Origin: an uncultured Candidatus Binatia bacterium
GTDB taxonomy: Bacteria > Desulfobacterota > Binatia > UBA9968 > JAJDTQ01
Length of the DNA: 64,000 nt
Direction of reading: 5' to 3'
NCBI GenBank assembly: GCA_958295985.1
Contig: OY282432.1
Span: forward strand, 2,947,001 to 3,011,000
The notes under the pieces are model-generated. The model did no database searches. It was not told the DNA's origin and saw only the letters and a list, made by a program, of their open reading frames with translations. Below, one piece after another: positions 51,763-60,922 of the stretch. Every line of letters begins with the position of its first letter. Positions within the stretch are counted from its first letter, which is position 1. A program made the translations under genes and the position numbers.

Positions 51763-52484
51763 TATCTGGTTCCCTCCGAGAGATTGATTTGTAAGTATCC
51801 GAAACTCGGCTCACGCATGTAATCAGGTGGCGTCACATGGCCTCTTAACGTGTGTAAGTGGATGACGTCCAAGCCGAACTGCAAGGCTGTTCTGATGGCC
51901 GGCCACAGGTCGTCGTCGGAAGACACGACCGCAATCCGTCGTTCGTTCGAGTATGCGTTGAAGAATACATCCGCCGCCATCATCGTATCGACGAGCTTCT
52001 GTTCGCGGCGGCTTATCATTAGCTGACTCGTCACTTCGCAGTTCCGCTCAGGACAGCTTCCACGGATCAAGAAGTTGTATCCAGGACGGAGAGGACAGCG
52101 GTCAGCCAACCTGCATCCGACTGACGAGGGATCCGCGAACTCTATTCCCCGTCGAGCAGTCCTTCGCCTCAGCGTATACCACAAATGGTGTGCAGGATCA
52201 CACTTCAAGCTGTATGCGAGTTCGACGTTCACGATGATCGATTTCCGGTCGGAACTGCCACGAAGCGTCGTAGGATAGTGTCTGTGCAGCACTGTGTCGA
52301 GGGTCTGTGCATCGCTCGTCGGTGTCTGATCCTCGTACCATCCACCATAGAGCCGGAGATCGATTCTCCCCTCGGCCCTCACGTGGTCAGGGACGATAGT
52401 CGAGACGATCCGGTCCACTACGTGGACAATGCCCTTCTGGCGTTGCTTCTGAGACAGGTTGTAGTAATCGACTAGGACGTCCAT
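51762..52484 (-). CDS. NYN-domain (PIN-like) nuclease with Cys-rich insertion
   Basis: A 240-residue protein of the NYN/LabA-like branch of PIN nucleases, which cleave RNA. The acidic active-site set is visible: Asp6 in VLVDYYNL, Asp166 and Asp172 in EQKLVDTMMAADVFF, and Asp190/Asp192 in VVSSDDDLWPAI. Between the first Asp and the core is an extra segment with Cys124, Cys130, Cys144 and Cys149, likely a zinc site. The gene is first in a two-gene operon and is coupled by one base to the NACHT gene. The probable role is an RNA-cleaving effector kept in check or activated by the NACHT protein. Lower G+C than its neighbours suggests transfer. Confidence 0.78.
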   Translation of the reverse strand: MDVLVDYYNLSQKQRQKGIVHVVDRIVSTIVPDHVRAEGRIDLRLYGGWYEDQTPTSDAQTLDTVLHRHYPTTLRGSSDRKSIIVNVELAYSLKCDPAHHLWYTLRRRTARRGIEFADPSSVGCRLADRCPLRPGYNFLIRGSCPERNCEVTSQLMISRREQKLVDTMMAADVFFNAYSNERRIAVVSSDDDLWPAIRTALQFGLDVIHLHTLRGHVTPPDYMREPSFGYLQINLSEGTR

Positions 52485-52608
52485 GCTGCACCGTGAGGTA
52501 GACCTGGTTTATAGGACAGGTAGGCGGCAGGATTAAATTGTATTCCCAGAGTTGATCATGCCGCCAGAATCCTGTCTACCATGTCTTGCTGCTATGGTTA
52601 AGCCAGTG

Positions 52609-52648
52609 GAGGGGCGAGTGAGCCGTGAGGCTCCGTCTTACGCCCCTC
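52609..52648. other. Nested hairpin upstream of the island operon
   Basis: GAGGGGCG (52609-52616) pairs with CGCCCCTC (52641-52648), and inside it GAGCC (52620-52624) pairs with GGCTC (52629-52633) around a GTGA loop. The double hairpin lies between the NYN gene start and the transposase remnant. It may be an IS-borne stem that blocks readthrough, or part of the operon's control region. The 205 bases from 52485 to 52689 hold nothing else that I recognise. Confidence 0.45.
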
Positions 52649-52689
52649 ATAAGCACTAACTGGTTCTTTTCATATCGTAGTTTCCTACA

Positions 52690-53957
52690 ATGGACGTGAG
52701 AGTATCATGGGGAAGCTGCGGAAATGAGCGAAGACTAGAGGTGCTGGTGTCGTTTCTACCGGATGACTGGTGGCAGTTGGTGCAAGCGAACGGAGCCTTG
52801 AACGGGCTACGCAAGGACAGGTCGCTGGAGACCCTGCTGCGCACCCTGCTTTTGCACCTGGGATGCCTCTACTCGTTGCGTGAAAAGCAATCCGGGCCAG
52901 CAAAGCGAATTTGGCCGATCTATCTGATGTGACCTTGCCGAAATGGCTTCGGAAGTCTAAAGACTGGCTGTGCATCTTGTGTGTGGCGTTGTTCCGAGAA
53001 CAGGGCGTCAGCGTATAGATGGCTGGCGGATTTCAGGTCAGGATGTTCAACGCCACCACGGTGAAGGATCCCGGCAGAACCAAGAGGCTGTGGCGCATCC
53101 AGTACAGTGTATGCCTCCCCTCCTTGACCTGTGACTTTTCAAGCTCACGGTCACCGAGGACCGGAGCACCGGTGAGTCGTTGGCGCAGTTCCCTATCCGC
53201 AAGGGCAGCTCTATCTTGGCCGACCGCAGCTACTGGACTGCTGCCAGCATCCACCATTTGGCGCCTTCGAGCGCTTTAGGTTACCGTGCGTGCGAACACC
53301 GGTTCGCTGCCTCTTCAAACCTCCGGCGGTGCGCCGTTTGACTTGTCCACATCACTCAAGTGGGCCGGCGCCGTGTGGTCCTGGTCTGTAGTAGCGGCCG
53401 GGGAGGACGTGGCGGTGCCGGGACGCGTGCGTGTCATCCGCAAGACCCAAGAGGCCATCAAGATTGTTCACGGCAAATTGCACGAGGAAGCGGGGCGCAA
53501 AGGCAAGCAGGTGCAAGCGCGAACCCAATACATGATCGTGTTTACCACATGGCCGGAATCGAGTTTCACCGCATCGGAGGTGTTGGCTTGGTATCGGTCC
53601 CGGTGGCGAATCGAGTTGGTCATCAAGCGCTCCAAATCCTATGGCCCCATTGGGGCATCTACCGAAAGACGCTACCGAAAGCGCCAAGGCATGGCTCTAC
53701 GGCAAGTTGCTGGTAGCGCTGCTGACTGAAAAGCTCATCTACCATGCCGTCAGGCTCTCCCCCTGGCTATGGCTTGGCGGCAGTCCCGACCCCTCAGCCC
53801 GTGGCGTGAGTTCAAATTCATGCTTAACCAAGTGACCCGAGCCATTGATCCATGCCTTCCCTTGACACAGGCCATCGTCCAATGGGCCTACATCGCCAGA
53901 ATCCTCACCGAGCCGCCTCGCCGCCGTTCGGCCCAACTCTCGGAACGCTTCACATGA
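52690..53957 (+). pseudogene. IS4-family transposase, decayed
   Basis: The transposase can be followed across three frames. The start SLETLLRTLLLHLGCLYSLR is in frame with ATG 52690; a frameshift near 52905 leads to NLADLSDVTLPKWLRKSKDW, then an in-frame TAG at 53016. The middle part FQVRMFNATTVKDPGRTKRL is the first catalytic Asp region with Asp replaced by Asn or misread. Further shifts lead to VRANTGSLPLQT, then YRSRWRIELVIKRSKS (the Y-x2-R-x3-E region) and AKAWLYGKLLVALLTEKLI to the C-terminus ILTEPPRRRSAQLSERFT. At least four lesions show it is inactive. It marks the outer edge of the NYN-NACHT island. Confidence 0.8.
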
Positions 53958-54118
53958 ACCCCCTAACAAGTTCGTGTATATGCCCCTCTGGGACCCCTCC
54001 GCTCCCTTCGAGAATACATCCCTCAACCTCTCCACTGCTCACTGCTTCTAGGCACCCGTCTCTAGCGCCCTGTGCCGACGCCCCAGGCGACTCGGAGCCG
54101 CTAAGGTTTCGGTGGCGC

Positions 54119-54925
54119 GTGCCGATTCCTTGCCTTGTGGACCCTGCAAGCGCGCTCGACCGTCGCTCTCCGGGAAGATGGGCCCGGCAGGTGCTGGAGG
54201 CGGTGCTGGACGTCGTCTTCCCGCAGTGTTGCATCGCCTGCGAGGCGTGGCTGCCGTCCCGGCCGCCGGGCTGTTTCTGCCGGTCGTGTGACGAAAGGAT
54301 CGTATCGGTCCGCCCGCCGTTCTGCCCGCGGTGCGGGCGGCCGTACCTGCACGAGTGGCAGGGCGACCACCTGTGCGGCGGGTGCCTGCTCCGGCCGCCG
54401 CCTTTCTCCATGGCGCGGAGTTGGGCGTGTTATCCGCGCAGTTCGGAGGCGTTGCATCCACTGCGGCAGGTCATCCACAGGTTCAAGTACAGCCGGCAGG
54501 CATCTCTGGGCCAACCCCTGGGTCAGCTCCTGGCGCAACGTTGTCAGCGGTGGTTTCGCCCATCCTCCCTCGATCTCATCATCCCCGTCCCGCTGCATCC
54601 ACGGCGGCTGCGCTGGCGCGGCTTCAACCAGTCCGTGCTGCTGGGGCGGGAAGCAGGCCGCGCATGGGGGATTCCGCTGGACCCCCTTGTGCTGACCAGA
54701 AAGACCGAAACGGTCCCTCAGAGCACGTTGAGCCTGAAGGATCGCCAGCCGAACGTTCGTGGCGCTTTCTCCATCGCTCCGGGCCGGACCGTCGAGAACC
54801 TGCGGCTGTTGCTGGTGGACGACATCTACACTTCCGGGGCCACGGTCAACGAGTGCGCCCGGGCGCTGCTGCATCGGGGCGCGCGGGAGGTTCAGGTGCT
54901 CACCCTGGCGCGCGCCGTCTCCTGA
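54119..54925 (+). CDS. comF: ComF-family phosphoribosyltransferase-like protein
   Basis: About 268 residues from GTG 54119; GTG 54137 and 54191 are equally possible starts, as the open frame runs back into the transposase remnant. The ComF zinc module has CCIAC, CFCRSC, CPRCG and CGGC pairs. The PRPP-type loop is LLLVDDIYTSGATVNE near the C-terminus, and IIPVPLHPRRLRWRGFNQS is the family's central signature. ComF helps single-strand DNA handling after natural uptake. It is the first core gene after the island. Confidence 0.85.
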   Translation: MPIPCLVDPASALDRRSPGRWARQVLEAVLDVVFPQCCIACEAWLPSRPPGCFCRSCDERIVSVRPPFCPRCGRPYLHEWQGDHLCGGCLLRPPPFSMARSWACYPRSSEALHPLRQVIHRFKYSRQASLGQPLGQLLAQRCQRWFRPSSLDLIIPVPLHPRRLRWRGFNQSVLLGREAGRAWGIPLDPLVLTRKTETVPQSTLSLKDRQPNVRGAFSIAPGRTVENLRLLLVDDIYTSGATVNECARALLHRGAREVQVLTLARAVS

Positions 54926-54994
54926 TCCGTTGGCGGGCAAAGACAGTGGCGGGGCGCCGTTCCCTGCGCGCGGTCTTTGGCCGGGACGCCGGCG

Positions 54995-56347
54995 CTACCG
55001 GCGGCTCAACGTGACCGGTATCCCGTAGCGTGGCCTCAGGGTGACCTTGGCCGTGGTCTCGACGGGATGGTCGGAAACGACGTGGACCTTGAAGCGCTGA
55101 AGGATCTGCGCCAGCACCAACTGGGTTTCGAGCATGGCCATGCCGGCGCCGATGCAGGCGCGCGGTCCCGCGCCGAAAGGCAGATAGGAGTACGGGTGGC
55201 GGCCTTCACCGCGATTGGGCTGGAACCGGTCCGGATCGAAGCGCTCCGGGTCGGGCCAGAAATCCGGGTGCCGGTGGAGTGCATAGGGCGCGACGACGAC
55301 GTACGCGTTCGCGGGCAGCACATACCCGTCGAATTCCTCCTGCTGTTCCGCCCGTCGCGCGTAGCACCACACCGGGGGATAGATGCGCATGGATTCCTGC
55401 ACCACCTGTTTCAGGTAGGGGAGCCGTGGAAGGTCGTCAGCCGTGGCCGCGGCGCCGTTCAGGGTCTCGGTCAGGCTCTCGGTCAGTCGTGCTTCGACAT
55501 CGGGGTGAGTGCCCAGCAGGTACAGGGTCCACGTCAGGGCGTTGGCCGACGTTTCATGCCCGGCCAGCATCAACGTGACCACCTCGTCGCGCAACTGTCT
55601 CTCGTCCATTCCTTCGCCGCTCTCCTCGTCGAGCGCACGGATCAGGTGATCGAGGATGTCGTCATCGCCGGCGCCACCGCGCCGGCGGGCTTCGATCATC
55701 CCGTATACGATGCGGTCCAGACGCTTGACCGCGCGTCTCCACTTCAGGTTGTAGGGTGTGGGGAACCAGGAAAAGAGGGTCATCAGCGCCCGGACCTCCG
55801 CCGGGTACAGGTTGATCACCTCGATGATCTCCGCGACTTCGCCGGCATGCCGCTCGAGATCGCTGCCGAACAGGGTTGCGCCGACGATCCCGAACGTCAA
55901 CCGGCTCATCTCGCGGTCGATCCAGAGCGTGTCCCCATGGACCCGCGTTTCCCACTCGTCCATCAATGAAGACGTCAGCGTATTGATCCTCGCCTCGAAG
56001 CCGTTGACGCGACGGCTGCCGAACAAGGGCTGAATGAGGCTGTGCTGCCGAACCCAGTGGGGACCGTCGTTGGTTACGAGTCCGTTGCCCATGAACTGCG
56101 CCAGCACACGGTAGTCGATGACGCGCTTGGAGAAACGCCGATAGTCCTGTGACAGCACCGGGCGTATGAAATCGGGGTGGTTGACCAGGTAAATGTCCTT
56201 GAATCCGCGCCAGCGCACGAAGTCTCCGTAGACCCTGAGCAACTGGTGCAACAGGACGTGCGGGTCCGTTGCCAGGTGTCGCATCTGATGGAACCGGGGC
56301 GTTGAAGGCGGCGGGCGCCTGGACGGTGCGGTCGGGTCGGCGATCAT
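54995..56347 (-). CDS. Cytochrome P450
   Basis: A 450-residue soluble-type heme monooxygenase. The I-helix oxygen-activation motif is AGHETSAN, the K-helix ExxR is ESMR, the PERF-like motif is DPERFDPDRF, and the heme-binding loop is FGAGPRACIG with the axial Cys. The layout is close to bacterial CYP102/CYP4-like fatty-acid or terpene hydroxylases, but no redox partner is adjacent. The ATG at 56347 is preferred to TTG codons nine and twelve bases upstream. It is divergent from the phosphoribosyltransferase gene. Confidence 0.93.
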   Translation of the reverse strand: MIADPTAPSRRPPPSTPRFHQMRHLATDPHVLLHQLLRVYGDFVRWRGFKDIYLVNHPDFIRPVLSQDYRRFSKRVIDYRVLAQFMGNGLVTNDGPHWVRQHSLIQPLFGSRRVNGFEARINTLTSSLMDEWETRVHGDTLWIDREMSRLTFGIVGATLFGSDLERHAGEVAEIIEVINLYPAEVRALMTLFSWFPTPYNLKWRRAVKRLDRIVYGMIEARRRGGAGDDDILDHLIRALDEESGEGMDERQLRDEVVTLMLAGHETSANALTWTLYLLGTHPDVEARLTESLTETLNGAAATADDLPRLPYLKQVVQESMRIYPPVWCYARRAEQQEEFDGYVLPANAYVVVAPYALHRHPDFWPDPERFDPDRFQPNRGEGRHPYSYLPFGAGPRACIGAGMAMLETQLVLAQILQRFKVHVVSDHPVETTAKVTLRPRYGIPVTLSRR

Positions 56348-56536
56348 GGCCAACAAGACAATCTACGTCCCCGGTACGGGTCGGTACGGCTTCACGAACT
56401 GGATTTTGCGCCTGCTTTGCTCTAACAACTTTGCGCCATCACTTGCACTATGACATATTTTGGATAAAAGGGGGCGAGCGACCGGGCCTGTGCCGGTTCC
56501 GCCGCACGCCGGCGCGTTTATCGAGAGGAAACCCTG

Positions 56537-57139
56537 ATGGCCGAGTATCCAGTCGAGCCCGTGTCCCAGGCCGAGCCGGCGACGAGCAGGAAGACCTACA
56601 TCAGCGCTCAATCGCTGCTCGATGACTCGTTCCGGCTCGGCATGCAGATCCTGGAAAGCGGCTTCCGTCCGAGCTTTATCGTCGGCATCTGGCGGGGCGG
56701 CACTCCCGTCGGCATCGCAGTGCAGGAACTGCTGGATTACTTCGGGATCGAGACCGACCACATCGCCATCCGCACCTCCTTCTACAAGAGCATCGGGCAG
56801 ACGGACTCGCGCATCCGCATCCACGGCATGCAATACATCATCGACAACGTGAACGCCGACCAGGGGCTGCTGATCGTCGACGACGTGTTCGACACCGGTC
56901 TCAGCATCGAGGCCGTGCTCGCGCATCTGAAAGGCAAGTCCCGCCGCAACGCCCCCGTGGACACCCGCGTGGCCACCGTCTACTACAAGCCGGGCAACAA
57001 TCGCACCGACCGCGAACCCGACTACTACGTGCACGAGACCGATCACTGGCTGGTCTTCCCCCACGAACTTCACGGCCTGACGCGGGAGGAGATCATCGAG
57101 CACAAGCCCGGCGTCACGCCCTTCGTACCGCGGCTGTAA
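56537..57139 (+). CDS. Purine-type phosphoribosyltransferase
   Basis: A 200-residue type I phosphoribosyltransferase. The PRPP-binding motif is GLLIVDDVFDTGLSIE (about residues 114-129), and the first loop is VGIWRGGTPVGIAVQE. The fold suggests hypoxanthine, xanthine or guanine as base. The nucleoside ABC transporter operon starts 108 bases downstream on the same strand, so the pair probably takes up and salvages purines. AGAGGAAA gives a good Shine-Dalgarno. A hairpin CCCCT-CGCA-AGGGG directly follows its stop. Confidence 0.83.
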   Translation: MAEYPVEPVSQAEPATSRKTYISAQSLLDDSFRLGMQILESGFRPSFIVGIWRGGTPVGIAVQELLDYFGIETDHIAIRTSFYKSIGQTDSRIRIHGMQYIIDNVNADQGLLIVDDVFDTGLSIEAVLAHLKGKSRRNAPVDTRVATVYYKPGNNRTDREPDYYVHETDHWLVFPHELHGLTREEIIEHKPGVTPFVPRL

Positions 57140-57154
57140 CCCCTCGCAAGGGGC

Positions 57155-57183
57155 TTGCCTCGCGGAACGACACCATATATAGT
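57155..57183 (+). promoter_or_regulatory. Promoter of the BMP-type ABC transporter operon
   Basis: TTGCCT (57155-57160) and TATAGT (57178-57183) with 17-base spacing, just after a short hairpin (57140-57153) that ends the phosphoribosyltransferase gene. The leader to the ATPase start is about 57 bases. I see no purine-riboswitch core in it. Confidence 0.55.
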
Positions 57184-57247
57184 GTGTGCTCGTTCTCTCC
57201 GGCACCTTATATTGTAGCTCTATGGTAACTCGGAGCGGGCTGTTCTG

Positions 57248-58801
57248 ATGGAAACGACCGACGACAGCTACCTCCTCGAAGCCGAGGACATCGTCAAGCG
57301 CTTCGGTGAGTTCACGGCCAACGACCGGGTGAACCTCAGGCTCCGGCCCGGCGAGATCCACGCACTGTTGGGAGAGAACGGAGCCGGCAAATCCACCCTG
57401 GTCAAGATCCTCTACGGCGCGCTGCAGCCCAGTGCAGGCCGGCTTCGCTGGCGCGGGGAGACCGTCGTCGTGCCGAGTCCCGGGGCGGCGCGGCAGCTCG
57501 GCATCGGCATGGTATTCCAGCACTTCTCGCTGTTCGATGCGTTGACGGTGGTGGAGAACGTCGCCCTCGCCGTGCCCGGCCCGTTCGATCCGGACGCCCT
57601 GGCCCAACGCGTGGCACGGGTATCCGAGGAATACGGACTGCCGCTGGAGCCCGCGGCGCTGGTGGCGGACCTCTCCGTGGGGATGCGGCAACGCATCGAG
57701 GTGGTGCGCTGCCTGCTCCAGGAGCCCCGTCTGCTGATCATGGACGAGCCCACCGCGGTGCTGACGCCCCAGGAGACTCGCCGGCTTTTCGTCACGTTGA
57801 GGCGGCTGGCGTCCGACGGCTGCGCCGTGCTCTACATCTCGCATCGACTGGAAGAGGTGAGGGAGCTCTGTCATCGCGCCACCATCCTGCGCCACGGCCG
57901 GGTGGTGGCTGACGTGGATCCCCGGGCCGGGACCGCGGGGGCGCTGGCGCGGCTCATGGTGGGCGCCGACGTGCAGTCGGTGAACGCCCAGGCGCGGGAG
58001 ACGGCCGGCCCTGCGGCCCTCACCGTCAACGATCTCTCTCTCCCCGCGCTGGAGCCCTTCGGCGTGCCGTTGCGCAACGTCTCCCTCGAGGTTCGGAGCG
58101 GCGAGGTGACCGCGGTGGCCGGCGTCGCGGGCAACGGCCAGTCCGAGTTGTTCGAGGTGCTGTCCGGCGAACGGCCGGCCCTCACGCCCGAGTCCGTCAT
58201 CATCGCCGGACGGCCGTGCGGCACCCGGGACATCACCGAGCGCCGGCGCCTGGGCGCCGCCTTCGTCCCCGAGGAGCGGCTCGGACACAGCGCGGTGCCC
58301 GGCTTCGGATTGTGGGAGAACGTGCTCCTCACGCGCCATGCCTCCGGCGATGGCCTGGTGCGCACCGGCTTCATAAACGGAGGCCGCACACGGACCCTGG
58401 CGGCGCGGGTCACCCGGCGCTTCGACGTGCGCTTCGGCCGCCGGGATCAGGAGGCCAACGCGCTGTCCGGCGGCAACCTCCAGAAGTTCGTGGTGGGCCG
58501 TGAGCTGGACCGGAAACCCCTGGTGCTGGTCGTCAACCAGCCCACCTGGGGCGTGGACGTGGGCGCCGCCACGCTCATCCGGCAAGCGCTGGTGGACCGG
58601 GCCCGGGACGGCGCCGCGGTGCTGGTCATCAGCCAGGACCTCGACGAGATCTTCGAGATCGCCGACCGCATCGCGGTCATCTCCCGCGGCGCCCTGTCCG
58701 ATACCTATCCCTCCGACGGCATCGATCGGGAGCGCATCGGCATGCTCATGGCCGGAGCGCACGAAGCCGCCCCGGCGCCGGACCAGGACGCGCGTACGTG
58801 A
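57248..58801 (+). CDS. BMP-type ABC transporter, duplicated ATP-binding protein
   Basis: A 517-residue protein with two ABC ATPase halves. The first is complete: Walker A LLGENGAGKSTL, signature LSVGMRQRIEV, Walker B LLIMDEPTAVL and His switch ISHRLEE. The second half has a degenerate Walker A (GVAGNGQSEL), signature LSGGNLQKFVVGRE and VVNQPTWGVD, as in RbsA/YufO-type sugar and nucleoside importers. It energises the permeases that follow; its stop overlaps the first permease start (GTGA). With the BMP-family binding protein at 60923 it forms a complete nucleoside or purine importer. Confidence 0.92.
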   Translation: METTDDSYLLEAEDIVKRFGEFTANDRVNLRLRPGEIHALLGENGAGKSTLVKILYGALQPSAGRLRWRGETVVVPSPGAARQLGIGMVFQHFSLFDALTVVENVALAVPGPFDPDALAQRVARVSEEYGLPLEPAALVADLSVGMRQRIEVVRCLLQEPRLLIMDEPTAVLTPQETRRLFVTLRRLASDGCAVLYISHRLEEVRELCHRATILRHGRVVADVDPRAGTAGALARLMVGADVQSVNAQARETAGPAALTVNDLSLPALEPFGVPLRNVSLEVRSGEVTAVAGVAGNGQSELFEVLSGERPALTPESVIIAGRPCGTRDITERRRLGAAFVPEERLGHSAVPGFGLWENVLLTRHASGDGLVRTGFINGGRTRTLAARVTRRFDVRFGRRDQEANALSGGNLQKFVVGRELDRKPLVLVVNQPTWGVDVGAATLIRQALVDRARDGAAVLVISQDLDEIFEIADRIAVISRGALSDTYPSDGIDRERIGMLMAGAHEAAPAPDQDART

Positions 58802-59967
58802 GGCTGGTGCTGGAGAAGCGCCCGGAGCGCAGCCGGGCGATGCAGATCGCCTCTCCGCTCTTCGCCGTGGCCCTTACCGTACTCTTCGGCAGCATTCTCT
58901 TCGCCGCCCGTGGTTTCGACCCCCTGCACGCCATCTACGTCTACTTCATCGGCCCGCTGACCACCCTGTGGTCGGTGGAGGAGCTCATCGTCAAGGCCAC
59001 CCCGCTGGTCTTGATCGGCGCCGGACTGGCGATCTGCTTCCGCGCGGACCTCTGGAACATCGGCGCCGAAGGCCAGTTCATCACGGGCGCTCTGGCCGGC
59101 GCCTCCATCCCCATCCTCGCGCCCGAGTGGGACTCGGCCCTGGCGATCCCCGCGATGCTGCTGTTGGGCATGCTCGGCGGCATGGCCTGGGCGGCGGTGC
59201 CGGCGCTGCTGCGCAACCGTTTCGGCGCCAACGAGATCCTCACCAGCCTGATGCTGGTATACGTGGCGCAGTATCTCCTGGACTGGCTCGTGCGCGGCCC
59301 GTGGCGAGACCCCCACGGGTTCAACTTTCCCAAGTCCATCAGCTTCAACGACTGGCATCTGCTGGCCACCTTCGGCGACGGGCGGGTGCATCTGGGCGCG
59401 GTCTTCGCCGTGCTGGCGGTGGTGTTGCTGGCGGTGTTCATGGCACACACGCTCAAGGGCTTCGAGATCCGGGCACGAGGCGAGGCCCCCCGCGCCGCCG
59501 GCTTCGGCGGCTTCTCGCAGCCGGGGACCACGTGGCTCTGCTTCGGGCTCTCCGGCGCCCTGGCCGGACTGGCAGGCATCTGCGAGGTGGCAGGCCCCGT
59601 CGGACAGCTCCAGCCCACGATCTCCCCGGGCTACGGCTTCACCGCCATCATCGTGGCGTTCCTCGGACGGCTGAATCCACTGGGCGCGCTGTTGGGAGGA
59701 CTGGTCCTGGCCATCTGCTACCTCGGCGGCGAGGCCGCACAGGTGGAGCTCTCCATCTCCGAGAAAACCGCGCAAGTCTTCCAGGGCATGCTGCTGTTCC
59801 TCATCCTGGCCTGCGACACGCTGATCCGTTGCCGGGTACGGCTGGAGTGGACAACGCAGAACCCCCGGCAACCGGACGGGGGAGTATCCGTGAGCCTCCG
59901 GAACACCTCCATGACTCGCGGCAGCTCCCGATTGCTCGGACCGTCTCTCAGGGGGGCCGCGCGATGA
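58798..59967 (+). CDS. BMP-type ABC transporter permease 1
   Basis: A 389-residue inner-membrane permease of the BPD_transp_2 (YufP-like) family with about ten hydrophobic segments. Landmarks are RADLWNIGAEGQFITGALAG near the third helix and FGANEILTSLMLVYVAQYLLD. The C-terminus extends about 45 residues past the last helix with a polar tail (from RVRLEWTTQNPRQ), which is unusual and may be a divergent end or a late start of the next gene's leader. GTG start overlaps the ATPase stop. Confidence 0.9.
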   Translation: MRLVLEKRPERSRAMQIASPLFAVALTVLFGSILFAARGFDPLHAIYVYFIGPLTTLWSVEELIVKATPLVLIGAGLAICFRADLWNIGAEGQFITGALAGASIPILAPEWDSALAIPAMLLLGMLGGMAWAAVPALLRNRFGANEILTSLMLVYVAQYLLDWLVRGPWRDPHGFNFPKSISFNDWHLLATFGDGRVHLGAVFAVLAVVLLAVFMAHTLKGFEIRARGEAPRAAGFGGFSQPGTTWLCFGLSGALAGLAGICEVAGPVGQLQPTISPGYGFTAIIVAFLGRLNPLGALLGGLVLAICYLGGEAAQVELSISEKTAQVFQGMLLFLILACDTLIRCRVRLEWTTQNPRQPDGGVSVSLRNTSMTRGSSRLLGPSLRGAAR

Positions 59968-60884
59968 GCGCCCTGGAAGCGGTCCTGCTCACCGTCGTCA
60001 CGGCCTCGACCCCGTTGCTGTTGGCCGCGGTGGGCGAACTGGTGGTGGAACGTTCCGGTGTGCTCAACCTGGGGGTCGAGGGCATGATGATCATGGGCGC
60101 GGTCACCGGCTTTGCGGCCGCGTACACCACCGGGTCGGCCGCGGTCGGCGTGGCCGCGGCCATCGGCGCCGGCATCGCCATGTCGCTTCTGTTCGCCTTT
60201 CTGACCCAGACCCTGGCGGCCAACCAGATGGCCACGGGCCTTGCCCTGACACTGTTCGGAACCGGCCTCTCGGGGCTCGTCGGCCAGCCGTTCACCGGTC
60301 TCCCCGGCGTCAGGCTCGGGGGCATGCACATCCCGGGGCTGAGCGAGTTGCCGCTGATCGGTCCGGTGCTGTTGGGCCAGGACGCGCTGGTGTACGCTTC
60401 CGTGGCCATCACCGCGCTGGTCGCCTGGGTGTTCACCCGCACCCGCCTGGGACTGGTGATCCGGGCCATCGGCAGCAACCATCATTCCGCTCACGCCCTG
60501 GGGTACGACGTGGCCGGCGTGCGCTACGGCTGCATCGCCTTTGGCGGCGCGTGCGCCGGGCTGGCCGGCGGTTACCTGTCCCTGGTCTACACGCCGCAGT
60601 GGATCGAGAACATGACCGCCGGACGGGGCTGGGTCGCGCTGGCGCTTGTGGTGTTCGCCACCTGGACGCCGAACCGCGTGGCCGTCGGCGCCTATCTGTT
60701 CGGCGCCGTGTGGATCATGGGCCTTTACGCCCAGGGCATCGGCGTCACCATTCCGCCCCAGTTGCTGGCGTCCCTGCCGTACCTCGTCACCATCGCCGCG
60801 CTGCTGGCCATTTCCGGAAATCGCGCCTTGACGAAAGTGAATTCACCTGCTTGTATCGGTCAAACGTTCGTGCCGGACCGGTAG
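59964..60884 (+). CDS. BMP-type ABC transporter permease 2
   Basis: A 306-residue permease of the same family (YufQ-like), with eight to ten hydrophobic helices. The conserved ERSGVLNLGVEGMMIMGAVTGF is near the N-terminus and RAIGSNHHSAHALGYDV is the ATPase-contacting loop. Its ATG overlaps the first permease's stop (ATGA). Together the two permeases make the heterodimeric channel. Confidence 0.92.
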   Translation: MSALEAVLLTVVTASTPLLLAAVGELVVERSGVLNLGVEGMMIMGAVTGFAAAYTTGSAAVGVAAAIGAGIAMSLLFAFLTQTLAANQMATGLALTLFGTGLSGLVGQPFTGLPGVRLGGMHIPGLSELPLIGPVLLGQDALVYASVAITALVAWVFTRTRLGLVIRAIGSNHHSAHALGYDVAGVRYGCIAFGGACAGLAGGYLSLVYTPQWIENMTAGRGWVALALVVFATWTPNRVAVGAYLFGAVWIMGLYAQGIGVTIPPQLLASLPYLVTIAALLAISGNRALTKVNSPACIGQTFVPDR

Positions 60885-60922
60885 ACCGGCGGCACCCGTC
60901 ATCCACCCGGAGGAGGAAAAAC

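Noticed and set aside
53286..53729. Separate 147-residue gene
   Set aside because: It is the C-terminal half of the broken IS4-type transposase (YRSRWRIELV region), read in one of its shifted frames.
57140..57247. Purine riboswitch in front of the nucleoside transporter
   Set aside because: The conserved junction bases and paired loops of the purine aptamer are absent; only a promoter and a short hairpin are seen.
56363..58762. 799-residue minus-strand open frame
   Set aside because: Antisense to the phosphoribosyltransferase and ABC ATPase genes, whose catalytic motifs are complete; composition is biased and featureless.
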